Source of the DNA: Sycobia sp. Sy_11
Lineage: Eukaryota > Arthropoda > Insecta > Hymenoptera > Epichrysomallidae
Reading direction: 5' to 3'
Assembly (NCBI GenBank): GCA_018907035.1
Contig: JACCIC010000296.1
Span: 186,001 to 250,000 of the forward strand
DNA: 64,000 nt
A program made the position numbers and the translations under genes. Below the pieces are notes generated by a model. The model had not been told where the DNA came from and ran no database searches. It worked only from the letters and a program-made list of their open reading frames with translations. Below, piece by piece: positions 1-10,009 of the stretch (position 1 is the stretch's first letter; each line of letters begins with the position of its first letter).

Positions 1-74
1 TTCTGCACATAGAAAGTATTTAACTATTTGATGTCGATTACGTTAATATCTCGGACGAATCCGAGACGGGAATG

Positions 75-77
<3 letters not shown>
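1..77 (-). repeat. Interspersed repeat end, copy 1
   Basis: Read on the minus strand this matches 59113-59190 over about 75 bases, including the shared stretch GAGATATTAACGTAAT and the ending ACTTTCTATGT. Both copies lie beside a long (TA)n tract and both contain a small hairpin: CTCGGA/TCCGAG closed by a TTCG loop here. The family is not recognised. It is truncated by the window start. Confidence 0.6.
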
Positions 78-146
<69 letters not shown>

Positions 147-168
147 TATATATATATATATATATATA
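78..168. repeat. (TA)n microsatellite
   Basis: About 90 bases of nearly pure TA, with one GA interruption near 145. Confidence 0.95.
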
Positions 169-354
169 TGCATATAAGAGAATGTATGTATGTATGTCCT
201 TTATCTCTTTAAAATTACTTTCTACGATAGTATAAAATAAGGCACGTATGGTGAATTTGAATTCCTTATCATTTGAAACTTCTTTTTAGTGTAATACATT
301 TAACAATATAGTCAATGTATTGTATCATATCGTATTATATCAGACGATACTAAT

Positions 355-665
355 TGATAAAGACAAAGCGTGTTTTTGTTTGTACACGATAACAAAAAAA
401 CTACTGAACCGATTGTTCTGAAATTTGATGTATAGATTATATATTATCTTCGGAAGCACATAGGCTATGTTTTTTTACTTAAAACCATTTTATTTTCATC
501 AATAAATTAAGTTATCGACTTTAGCAGTCAGTTTCACCAGCGGCCAGTAGATGGCGTCTTAAATCACGAATATCAACTAAAATAGCCCGCTTAAACTATG
601 ATTACCAGGCGATCTCAGCTGAATCATCATATTCAACTTTGGGATTCGAATCCTAAAAAAGGTGT
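355..665. repeat. Possible interspersed repeat
   Basis: The segment contains ACTACTGAACCGATT and, further on, AGTAGATGGCG and GGATTCGAATCC. The first motif resembles sequences I recall as recurring in insect dispersed repeats, and the last resembles a pol III B box, but no convincing A box is placed at the right distance. There is no second copy in this window, so the call rests on resemblance only. Confidence 0.25.
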
Positions 666-1001
666 CACGATAGTCGATATCCTTCTTGTTCTTTCGGTTA
701 ATCTGACAATACTCTCACACCTTATGCATATCTTTTAGTTTTTGTAAATTTTATTTTCTCTTATGTGAAATAATCTCCATCCCTGACACACACACACACA
801 CTCTTTCTCTCTCTTTCTCACTCTCTCTTTCCCCCCATTTTCTCTTATAAAATGGTTGTATGGCAAAACATACTAAACACAATTGATGGCGATAAACTAC
901 GTTATTGTTTTGACATGTTCATTATCTTTAGAAGTGATATAAAATGGCTTAAAAAATATATATTATTCGTAGACTTTTGATTTAAAATACGGAAATATAC
1001 G

Positions 1002-1002
<1 letters not shown>

Positions 1003-1046
<44 letters not shown>
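1003..1046. repeat. (TA)n microsatellite
   Basis: Pure TA tract immediately left of the proposed LTR start at 1047. Confidence 0.95.
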
Positions 1047-1050
<4 letters not shown>

Positions 1051-1449
1051 ACGGCCAAAAACATGGCCGCGCAAATTCATTTCGAACAACACGTAAATTC
1101 ACTACACAAATATACCGCGCATACACAAAAAGAAATGAAAGTTATTCTTGCAAACTACTATTACATCTATTTTCGTGGATGTACCTATATACATCGACGA
1201 AATTAGATGTATAACAGGTTAATAGTAAATTAAATATTGTATATTTGAGTTACAAAGATAAAATTAAATTAAAACTAGTACATATTACCGGTAGTACGCG
1301 GTAAACATACCGAAAACGGGCAAAGGTTGCGACGACTACTGAAGAAGGTAGTCGACGCGACCGCCGAAAACCGAACAAGTAGAGAGAGAACGCAATACCT
1401 ATTCTCTCTCTCTCTCTCTACTACTAAGCTCAGCCAGAAGTATACGATA

Positions 1450-1526
1450 GAGGGGATACACTGCGCGGGGCAAGAGAGAACGCGTCAAGTGTATTAGACC
1501 GGCGGCCGCTATCCCCTCTAATACAC
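1450..1526 (+). other. Interleaved inverted repeats (pseudoknot potential)
   Basis: GAGGGGATA (1450-1458) is complementary to TATCCCCTC (1510-1518), and GTGTATTAG (1489-1497) is complementary to CTAATACAC (1518-1526). The order is a, b, a', b', the topology of an H-type pseudoknot, with two perfect 9-bp stems sharing one base. The pairings are seen directly; folding in RNA is inference. Confidence 0.5.
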
Positions 1527-1689
1527 GCCGCACACACACTCTACTATACACTCTCACCGAACAGCACGGGCCAGCAATGAATATTGCAGTAGGCGAACGC
1601 GCATTCCAATATATACAACGGGTGTCCGAAAACGAATGCAACCGCTGTATTGAATTAAATTAATTAAATGACATGACTAAATATACTTA

Positions 1690-1691
<2 letters not shown>

Positions 1692-1731
<40 letters not shown>
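1692..1731. repeat. (TA)n microsatellite
   Basis: About 40 bases of pure TA inside the LTR-like block. Confidence 0.95.
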
Positions 1732-1733
<2 letters not shown>

Positions 1734-1914
1734 TTATAAATGTATAAGCACGTATACATGTATACAATCACTGTGCGCAGCACACCGGCTGCAAGTACAA
1801 ACGCCGAATTGTAAATAATAATTATTATAATTAATTTTAAATATCATTATTATTAATTATTATTATTATTAATATACTTATTATAATTCGGTGCGTCGTC
1901 CGAAATGAAACAAG

Positions 1915-1923
1915 TGGCGACGG
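1915..1923 (+). promoter_or_regulatory. Candidate primer-binding site
   Basis: TGGCGACGG lies two bases after the proposed LTR end. Primer sites begin TGG, the complement of tRNA CCA, and insect gypsy-group elements such as mdg1/412 use a closely similar sequence. Only nine bases support it. Confidence 0.3.
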
Positions 1924-2082
1924 AATTATACGAGTATTTTATTATAAAAGGGCCTGCAAAAGGCAAAATCGAGAGTTCGCCTGGTGAACCAATTGCCCCG
2001 AAGTTAATTCACACGAACTCTCCCCGGAGTTAAAAATTCATCCAGAGCTCAATAAATTCCTGCTTGAAAATCCTGTCCGAAA

Positions 2083-2429
2083 CTATTAGTTTGATCTCTG
2101 TTGCGAGGCGCTCCTCAAAAGACAGACGACTAATAGCTTTACCTGTTCCGAATTAAATGTGATCCTGGTTGCGAGGCGCTCCTCAAAAGACCAGCCGTGT
2201 GCTTCTCCTTTACATTTACTTACTCTCCGAAATTATTAGCTTGATATCTGTTGCGAGGCGCTCCTCAAAAGGCAGACGGCTAATAATTTTATCTATCCTT
2301 AACTAAACGTGATGCTGGTTGCGAGGCGCTCCTCAAAAGACCAGCAGTTTACTTATCCCAACCAGTCAATTTTCCCTTAACTCTTGATCCTGGTTGCGAG
2401 GCGCTCCTCAAAAGACCAGCGGAGTTAAG
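2083..2429 (+). repeat. Array of five structured hairpin repeats
   Basis: Five units share the core GAGG-CGCT-CCTC followed by AAAAG (GAGG at 2105, 2173, 2255, 2323, 2398). Each core is enclosed by a second stem (TCTGT/ACAGA in unit 1, with one GU pair in unit 3; CTGGT/ACCAG in units 2, 4 and 5), an internal loop with conserved TGAT on the left, and an outer stem whose sequence differs between units but stays complementary: CTATTAGT/ACTAATAG, TAAATGT/ACATTTA, ATTATTAGC/GCTAATAAT, TAAAC/GTTTA, CTTAACTC/GAGTTAAG. Linkers share TCCGAA in several units. Units 1-2 and 3-4 look like a duplicated pair with an offset of about 150 bases. The array lies where the leader of the proposed LTR element would be. 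I do not recognise the RNA family. Confidence 0.8.
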
Positions 2430-2541
2430 CTTACCCTATTTCAACCTATCTAGATACAACCTGTCTCGTTGTAAAAATTCCCCACGTGGAAAATAACAGC
2501 GGGTATCCGTGCGGTAAATAGCGCCGGATAATATACGGATA

Positions 2542-2543
2542 AT

Positions 2544-2568
<25 letters not shown>
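2542..2568. repeat. (TA)n microsatellite
   Basis: Short pure TA tract; it appears to end the leader-like region that holds the hairpin array. Confidence 0.9.
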
Positions 2569-2574
<6 letters not shown>

Positions 2575-2757
2575 ATGCATATAAATCAGCTGTTAATAAA
2601 AAAAGCGCGAACAGTATATTAAATTATTAATGTATAGTGAAGTATCTATTGTAGCATTTGCATAGTATTTTAGAAAAGTATTTTATTTTAATTATTCGTA
2701 GCATATTATTTCTGATATGTAATTAATAAATTTATCCATATAATATAAGATTAAATC

Positions 2758-2855
2758 ATGCCTGTCCGTCAACCCTGTGCTTATTATAATTGCCAAAACT
2801 CAAAAAAAAAGGATCCATTTTTATTGTTTCATCGATTCCCGAAAAATACCGAAAG
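2758..2855 (+). CDS. P-element-type transposase, exon 1 (first half of THAP finger)
   Basis: ATG at 2758 opens 32 codons with two cysteines five residues apart (PCAYYNC) and then FLLFHRFPKNTER, the usual start of a THAP C2CH zinc finger. The frame runs into AG|GTTAG at 2855/2856, a usable splice donor. Joined to the acceptor TTTTAAG at 7049, the codon split AG|G restores an arginine and the frame continues QNTWIKNCG, as expected between the two halves of a THAP finger. THAP fingers bind the transposon end DNA in P-element and THAP9 transposases. The exon boundary is inferred from sequence. Confidence 0.75.
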
Positions 2856-3328
2856 GTTAGTTTTATTTTATAATGTCAAAAGAATTACGTATTGTTTCGA
2901 ATATCACTAGAATTCGCTCAAAGTTTATCTGGATAAAATATTTCCAACGTTTCTCCTATATTTTTTCTACGATTTTAAGTTCAGGCAAATTAGGTAAAAC
3001 ATGTGCGAATTGCCATTGAAATATCAATTTTTTTTCATAAAATTCTAGATCAGGAAGCGTGTAATAAAAGCATAAATTGTCGGGTTCATAATAAACCGGG
3101 AACAGGTTTAATTATTACATAATATTAAGAAAAGCCTTTTTTTCTATTTTATCAATAATTTGCAAACTATTAATTGTATCAAAAACTGTTAACTGTTTCC
3201 TATAAGTTGTGCAGGTCATTATTCTGAACATAGATAAGTACTTTAATTTAATTAATTAAATTTATTTATTTAATGAATTTATATAATGTTAATAAATTAA
3301 TTTATTCAATTAATTAAATTATTTCATT

Positions 3329-3330
<2 letters not shown>

Positions 3331-3366
<36 letters not shown>
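3331..3366. repeat. (CT)n microsatellite
   Basis: Eighteen perfect CT units followed by short ATGT and TA runs. Confidence 0.95.
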
Positions 3367-3368
<2 letters not shown>

Positions 3369-3369
3369 G

Positions 3370-3720
3370 TATGTATGTATATATATTCTGCGTAATCTCT
3401 CTATGTAATCTCGGGATTACGTTATCACATATATTATTATGAATTATTCCTGTTTATTATAAAGTAATTTTATTTTGCTTAAACAAAATAACATTCAACC
3501 AACCGGAAATAACCTACGATCAGCTGCGACCTTCTGCTTTACAAGCTAATGCATTATCCACTACGCTACAGATTATACATACCAAAATTATGTAACTAAT
3601 GTACTAGTATAGGGTTCGTAATAAAATACACGAATTGAGTATAGCGCTTCTTAAGTTGCGTTTAAATATTTTGTTGACAGTGCGATACTTTTTAAATGCT
3701 TTATAGTAATCATAATCAAT
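3370..3720 (-). repeat. tRNA-derived SINE-like repeat, family S2, copy 1
   Basis: The minus strand carries TAGCGTAGTGGATAATG, an A-box-like start, then TTGGTTGAATG and an AT-rich tail containing AATAATATATGTGATAA. The copy at 15545-15830 matches over the tRNA-like part, the tail and roughly 150 bases upstream (shared TTTATTACGAACC), so the mobile unit is longer than a minimal SINE. The B box is eroded here and clear in copy 2. Confidence 0.55.
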
Positions 3721-4445
3721 CAAAATCATTCATAAATTAAACAATCCTTTAAAATATGTAGCAGTAACGATTTGACCTATATGTTGACTCTGCGCGCGCG
3801 CTCGTGTAAGTTGTGTGTGTAAATAGAACATTACATATACAGTAATTGAAGAATAATAAAACATTCCGTTTATATATATATATATATATATATAATCTAC
3901 CTTTAAGAAAAAATAACAAATTATTGTCATTTGTACATTGTCAACATATAGACGCAACCATTTCTACATCATTTTTATTGAATTGTTGTAATATTCATCA
4001 TTGTGTGTAGATATTAAGCACTATATATTTATATCGATCGTGTAAATGATTTATAAAGACAAAGCTGGTTTAAGCTATTAAAAATAATAATTTTCAGCGC
4101 TGAGTGCATCACAGACAAAAAACAGCGTAAATATGTATCAATAATAAAAATTGGTTATCAGAAAAGAGGAAAACTAATATCGAATTACGTTAATTTTAGA
4201 ACAGAAAAAAAAAATGAAATAAAAGTAATTTTAAATTATTAAATAAACCAATATAAAATTGAAAAGAATTAATTAACGTTATTATACATTGGATATAATA
4301 GAATTACTGTATTAGAACCAATAGCACTATGAAAGTTAGAAAAAATAAAGTTAAATTAAAAAAAATCATCAAAATAGCTGCTTTTATAGTTTAGATATTC
4401 TATTTTACAACTAAAATCGAGAGCGATGTAGCTGGAGCTGTCTGT

Positions 4446-5270
4446 GATGCAGTGCGCGAATGTGCGCATGCTCAGTAGACGGCGCCGCGATGTCTGCGCG
4501 ACGAGAGATAAGCTGCCGCCAGCCGTCGCTGATGCCACGCGTAAAAACTTTTTATAAATGTTACATTTAAACATAATTACTAATAATTTAGAATGTATTA
4601 ATAAATGCAAAGATAGGTTAACCTTTATACTTGCACCTTGCCAAATTTCAAGTTAAAATGTTAATTAAATGACAAGTAATAAATAATAGTTTAAACAAAA
4701 ATTTTCTCAACTTCTATTTGTCGTATGAAAAAGTATAAGGGCTCAAAATTTTTCTTTTTTTAAGCGCAATAAAATGCACTTTGTTTCAATATTTTAGCGT
4801 TAAAAACTTCCGAGATATTGTCCCTTGTAACGGCGTTTTTGACTTTAAACAATATAAAAATTTAATTTAAAAATCTGGTCTTTTCAGCTTTTATTACTAT
4901 TAATATCCTCTAATGATTGCATTTTACTGCATTAAAAAATTCCCAGCCGTTGGCGAACTTCGCAATGGTTAAGTTGCAATATAAATAATTTTGCAACTGC
5001 TCGCCATTTTGAAAGTACACTTTGTAATTTGAAACGTAGTTTAAGTAGATGAAAAAACATCTGTTTGCGCCATTTTTATTGAATTTCAATTGTTTAAACA
5101 AATTGTATAGTTCTTTGAATATCGAAAATTTTTCCATTCTCATTCTTTATTTAACAATAGAAAAATCGACTTTTTAAGTTTGTAATGTACGTACTTTTGT
5201 TCACAATTATCTCCCGCAGAACTTTTATACGAAACATTTTTCGATTAGAGCAATATTATTTAAACTATTA
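4446..5270. repeat. Tandem duplication, unit A
   Basis: The unit shares ordered landmarks with 5452-6978: GCAGTAGGCGG/CTCAGTAGACGG, AAACTTTTTAT, AAAATGTTAATTAAAT, TAAGGGCTCAAAA, and near the end TCTCCCGCA.AACTTTTATAC. Both units start with a short GC-rich piece and continue AT-rich. Divergence is substantial, so the duplication is old. Nothing coding is recognised. Confidence 0.7.
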
Positions 5271-6121
5271 ATGAAAAACTAAAAAAAGAGCTTTTTTTCT
5301 ATTTTGCAATAAATAAATACGTCGTCGATGGGGTGCAATCCCGAGAATTTAGGGTCTTAGTGTACACATCCTCATCTATCATTTAATGAAAAAAAAGGCG
5401 TTGGAGAAATTGTTGAATCAAAACCCTAATTCGCCTGGACTAAGCTGTTTTTGCATGAGTACGCAAGTGAATGCATGTGCAGTAGGCGGCACTACGACGT
5501 CGGCGTGTGGATAGATAAACCGGCCGACCGTAGTAGACGGCACATGAAAAAACTTTTTATGAACACTAGTATTTTAAAAATTAATAACCACTCGGAATGC
5601 AGTAAAAATATTAAGATAGATGAAACTTTCTACCTTCACCTTACCAGTTACGATGTTAAAATGTTAATTAAATCGCTATTAATGAACAAAAGTTTAAACA
5701 AATATTGTTTCTGCTTCTATTGGTAGTATTAAAATGTGTAAGGGCTCAAAAATTTTTTTTGCATATGTAATAACAAGCATTTGTTTTTAACACATAAAGT
5801 TCAAAACGTTCGAGCTATCACCACTGGAAATATGAGTTTCTAACTTTCAACAATATAACAATTTAATTAATAAATATTTTTATCGGTCTTACAGTCCTTA
5901 TAATATAATATATTAATTAAAATAATGGCAGTCAGACTGTCCTTCTTTATAATCATCCTGTTTATAATCATCTGAAATAAAACTTATTACTAAGATTAAA
6001 ACTAATAAATTAAAATAATAATAAAATAATAATAAAATTAAATTAATAAAATAAATAAACTATATCCTATGTTAGCAAAGGCCAATCTGACTGCTCCTAT
6101 CACCTTATTATATCCTTTGGA

Positions 6122-6160
6122 GTTCTACGTTTCGAACCACTACGGTTCACCCTCCGGAAC
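6122..6160 (-). ncRNA. Degenerate hammerhead-like motif
   Basis: Read on minus: GTTC, a decayed core CGGAGGG, stem GAACC/GGTTC, then GAAACGT and GAAC. Two core positions differ from the CUGANGA consensus, so it is probably inactive. It is the partner of the better copy at 6228. Confidence 0.5.
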
Positions 6161-6227
6161 TAAATTCTTTGTTTAGTTTAGTTTTAAATACAACTTGTTT
6201 ATATTTAATTTACATTTCAATAGTTTA

Positions 6228-6266
6228 GTTCCTGAGGATGAACTGTAGGGGTTCGAAACGTCGAAC
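6228..6266 (+). ncRNA. Hammerhead-type ribozyme motif (PLE)
   Basis: The order is stem I GTTC, core CTGAGGA, one extra base, stem II GAAC/GTTC around a 7-base loop, GAAAC, GTC, and stem I GAAC. The core matches CUGANGA with G at the variable position 7. Stem III would be only AC/GU, a self-complementary ACGT that could pair between two copies, as proposed for minimal PLE hammerheads. The extra base between the core and stem II is non-canonical. Activity is inference. Confidence 0.55.
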
Positions 6267-7049
6267 TCCAAAGAATATAATAAGGTAGTGGGGGCAGTCA
6301 GATTGTCCTTTGCTAACATAGGATATAGTTTATTAATTTTATTAATTTAATTTAATTATATAATTTTATTTTATTATATTTTATTATTATTTTAATTTAT
6401 TATTTTTAATTTTATTAATAAGTTTTATTTCAGATTCTTCGGGGGTTATTATAAATAAGTACCGTCTGACTGTCATTATTTTAATTAATATATTATATTA
6501 TATGGACTGTAAGACAGATAAAAATATTTATTAATTTCATTCAAAATAGTCGACATAAGTACCATTTTTAACTAATATTTAATTATAAATATGACCTTTT
6601 TGTGATTTAATCAAATTTTTTATTTTCTACACATTGCATTTTAATTCATTAAAAACGTCCTATCCATTGACGAACATCACAAGAGTTAATTTTTAATAGA
6701 AACAATTTTGAAACAGATCACCATATTAAAATCATACTTTTTAATGTTAGACACATTATTACTATATTATCGAATTTGAATTGTTAAAAAATTGTGAAAA
6801 GTTATAAAACTATTTTATAGTTCTTAAATATCATTGAATTTCTGTATTACATCGTTTATTTAATTATAGCAAATTTGGTTTTGTAAGTTCTGAAGATACT
6901 TATTTGTGTTTAGAATAGTCTCCCGCACAACTTTTATACAAAATATTTTTCGCTACAAGAAATAGTTTTAAATATAAGACAGATCAATATTTCATATTAA
7001 TAACATTGACATAATATTTTTGTAAATGCTAACATGCTAACATTTTAAG

Positions 7050-10009
7050 GCAAAATACATGGATAAAGAATTGTGGAAATGTAGACCTATACAATTTGGA
7101 TGAGAAACAGCTCTATGAAAAGCGAATTTGTTCTATTCATTTCGTGGATGTTAATTACACTGTGAGAAATGGTAAGAAAATTTTATTGCATACTGCAGTT
7201 CCTAGAGAAGTGGATATAGCTATTGATTCAGATGGTTCAGACAATACTGAAATAGTTTCAAATAATTCAAGTGACAATCAACCTTTAATAGATAATGAAA
7301 GCAATGAAAGTGGACATAGTATTTTAAATGATAATAAAAATAATGAAATAACTTTGCATGATAATCCTTTTAATGACAGTGTTCACGAATCCATAGATAA
7401 ACATGTTCATAACACAAACGATATAAATCAAGCTACACAATTGAATGAACACGTTAACAGCTCAGTAATTGATTTAGTAGAAACTGCGGAGTCTAAACAG
7501 GACATTTGTGCAAATTTGAATGGCGATGATAATTTTGGGATACTTGACCCACACATATTATTTAAACTTAACGCTTATAAAAATTCACTTAGGAAACTTA
7601 ATGATGAAATAAAAGTATTAAAAGAAACTAATAAAGATAATATTAATGCTATTAAAAATGCTAAAGAAACCATAGTATATTTAAAAAATAAAAATAAAAC
7701 TGTCATTCTGAAAAATCGTAAAGTCCTTGTAAATAAAAACAAAAAAATTAATAATTTAAAAAAAAACATTAATAAGCAAAAAGAATCAGCAATAATGTAT
7801 AAACAGTTTCAATTATTAGGAAAGGAAGTTAAAGAATTTTATAAAATGTAAATAGGTCACATTAAACAGAGTAAGTGGAAGGATAATGAGCAAGAATTTG
7901 CTTTATCGTTATTTTACAAATCCCCCAAAGCTTATCTTTGGTTAAGAAATGAAAAAAATTTTAAACTGCCCTGCGTGAGTAAAATTAGAAAATGGGTAAA
8001 CGAACTTAATTTATCACCGGGAAGAAACGATCGACTCTTACAGTTGCTTAAAATAAAATCCCAACAAATGTCTCTTCAGGATAAAGAATGCGTGTTAATG
8101 TGGGACGAAATGTGCATTAAGCAGTGGTTAGAATATAATACAAAAAATGATGTCGTAGAGGGTTTTAGTGACTTAGGTGAACATGGTAGGTCATCTGCAT
8201 ATGGAAACCATGTTTTAGTTTTCATGATAAGGAGGAGACAAACTAATTGGAGACAACCCATATGTTATTATGTTGCTCATAATAGTGTTAGTGGAGATAA
8301 GTTGGAAAAAATAATTATAGACATTTTAAATTATGTAGATGAAGCCGGCTTCACTATAAAATCTATGGTTTGTGATTTAGGTACTCCTAATCAGAAAGCG
8401 ATAAAAAATTTGGGAATATGTAAAGAGACACCGTACATAGAACGTTTCGGAAGAAAAATATTTTTCAATTGGGATCCCCCCCCCATTTAATTAAATGTCT
8501 ACGTAATAGTTTTAGAATTCATGATATGCTAGTAGACGGCGGAATTGTATCGTGGGGTGTACTTAGAGAATTAAGGAATCGAGTAAGAAAATTCCCTTCG
8601 AGAGCGGCCATTCATTTGACTGATAAGCATGTAGATCCGGGTAATTTTGATAAAATGAATGTTAAATTAGCTGCCCAAATATTTAGTAATTCAATTTCAG
8701 CTGCTCTTCTTACATACGGTAGTTGCGAGGACAATCCTCTGACACATCTCAATTGTATTCATACAGCTAGATTTTTGAAAGATGCCGGTAGTTTATTAGG
8801 TTGTTTGAATAGTCGGCGTGCAGATGATCCAAAGCCTTTACGAAAACCGTTATCCGACTTAAATCCCCAAGTTTTAAATTTTTTAAAAGACAACTTAAAG
8901 TATATAAGTAGCTGGAAATGTATCGGTGCAAAGGATCCTCCTTGTTTTGATGGGTTTTATTTAACATTTAAAAGTGTAATTTTACAATGGGAAGAAATGA
9001 GAGATTACGGTATTCCTTACTTACTAACTTCGCGATTAAACCAAGACCCTATTGAAAATTTATTCGGAATTTTAAGAAGTCGTGCAGGACATAATTACAA
9101 TATCACTGCGAGGCAGCTTAGACATAATTTACAATATAATATTACCGGAAATTTATCATCGACATCCAAATTTTCTAATTGTGAATCAGATGAAACAATA
9201 GCATTATTATCACTTTTCAAAGAAATAGATTTACAAAAAATTGATGCATGTGAAGAAAACATTATATTTTCAATTAATACAAAAACGAATTTGATCTATA
9301 AAACAAGAGATTTTACTGGAAGTAATTGTAGTAAAGAGATTATATCCGTAGATACAAATATTAATGCATGCATTGAACAAAATAATAAGTTAAATAAATA
9401 TCAGAAAATGAACTATCACCTTCCTCAAAATAATAATGAAAGAAGCTGTTTACTTTCAGGTACCGATAATGTTTGCAGTACGGATGATGAATTGAGTTTT
9501 AAAGGAATGGATGATTCTATGAAAAAAAAAATCGATCAATTATTCCAACAGATTCATCCACTCCTTTAAACTGTGCCAAAAAATACGTTACCGGTTACAT
9601 AGCTAACAAATGTTTGAAAAAATTCAACTGTGATATTTGTGAAGAATATTTAATTCGGAAAAATAAAAATTTAGAAAAAGGCAATGATTTATTAATTTTT
9701 TTCAAGGCGTATAAAGTTTTTAACGAAGCCAATGAATTGGGCAATTTGTGTGTTCCATCTAATGAATTTACGGAAGTTATTAACACTGCAATAACAGTTT
9801 TTGACAGTGCGTTTTATGATATATCGTATCACTATGGTATTGCAGCAAAATTAAAAACTCAAATCATCGCACAAATTAATAAAAACCATTTCAATTTTTT
9901 GAATGTAACTGGTTCTTGCAAATCTCACCGCGATTTCATAATTTCACATTTTGTCAGAGTTCACATCTTTTATAAGTTAAAATGGATTAATTGCGATAAC
10001 CGAGATTGA
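7050..10009 (+). pseudogene. P-element/THAP9-type transposase, main exon, broken
   Basis: The reading frame begins at the acceptor (7049/7050), completes the THAP finger (ICSIHF supplies C and H), runs through an acidic, Asn-rich linker and a lysine-rich coiled-coil-like segment (about 7560-7840), then into the catalytic half. P-element-family landmarks are FALSLFYKSPKAYLWLR (7894), WDEM (8101) and CDLGTPNQ (8371) as probable catalytic Asp sites, DPPHLIKCLRN across 8470-8500 in the GTP-binding insertion region, and NQDPIENLFG (9045) for the final acidic residue. The C-terminal part has a CxxC (CDICEEYL, about 9630). Three lesions break it: an in-frame TAA at 7849-7851, a frameshift at the C-run near 8474-8482, and another near 9530. 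Apart from these it is essentially full length, so decay is recent or modest. The transposon ends were not located. Confidence 0.85.

Larger units (their letters stand above)
1047..1912 (+). repeat. LTR-like block, candidate 5' LTR
   Basis: The block starts TGCGACGGCC at the edge of a TA tract and ends in CA at 1912, two bases before TGGCGACGG, which resembles a retrotransposon tRNA primer-binding site of the tRNA-Arg kind. Its first bases form a hairpin (GGCC...GGCC). The interior has CT repeats, a (TA)n tract at 1692-1731, an H-type pseudoknot-like arrangement (1450-1526), and an AT-rich palindrome with arms CCGAATT (1804) and AATTCGG (1885). No second LTR was found in the window, so this is inference from the end sequences and the primer-site motif. 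Confidence 0.35.
5870..6576. mobile_element. Penelope-like element, head-to-head 3' ends
   Basis: Two related arms point outward: a minus arm (5870-6160) and a plus arm (6228-6576). Each runs from a hammerhead-like motif through CAGTC.GA.TGTCC and a splice-like region to a tail ending ATAAAAATATTTATTAATT. The plus arm continues to GTCGACATAAGTAC, matching tails at 24530, 30795 and 44870. ATTTAATTA flanks both sides (5861-5869, 6577-6585), a tentative 9-bp target duplication. No RT coding is present, so this is a non-autonomous or internally deleted copy. PLEs are known to carry inverted terminal pLTR units. Confidence 0.7.
5452..6978. repeat. Tandem duplication, unit B (split by a PLE)
   Basis: Second copy of the 4446-5270 unit. 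The PLE pair at 5870-6576 interrupts it; with that removed the remaining length is about 820 bp, close to unit A. The split fixes the order of events: duplication first, PLE insertion second. Confidence 0.7.
2856..7049 (+). other. Proposed intron of the THAP transposase gene
   Basis: The 4194-bp gap between the halves of the THAP finger starts GTTAG and ends TTTTAAG. It contains a CT tract, a tRNA-derived repeat (3370-3720), a short (TA)n at 3872-3893, a tandem duplication of about 820 bp (4446-5270 and 5452-6978) and a PLE insertion splitting the second duplicate. Much of its length is therefore later insertion. No other gene is seen. Confidence 0.6.

Noticed and set aside
902..1126. Open frames made of alternating Tyr-Ile or Cys-Val across TA and GT repeats (also at 3730, 13344, 15229, 17076, 28077, 58949)
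   Set aside because: They are translations of microsatellites and have no domain or composition typical of proteins.
1450..1526. HDV-like self-cleaving ribozyme
   Set aside because: The pseudoknot order fits loosely, but the long segment between the first two strands and the absence of the expected short P1.1 and P3 arrangement argue against it.
2083..2429. CRISPR array
   Set aside because: Unit spacing is irregular (68-82 bases), the conserved part is a hairpin core with paired variable arms rather than unique spacers, and the context is eukaryotic transposons.
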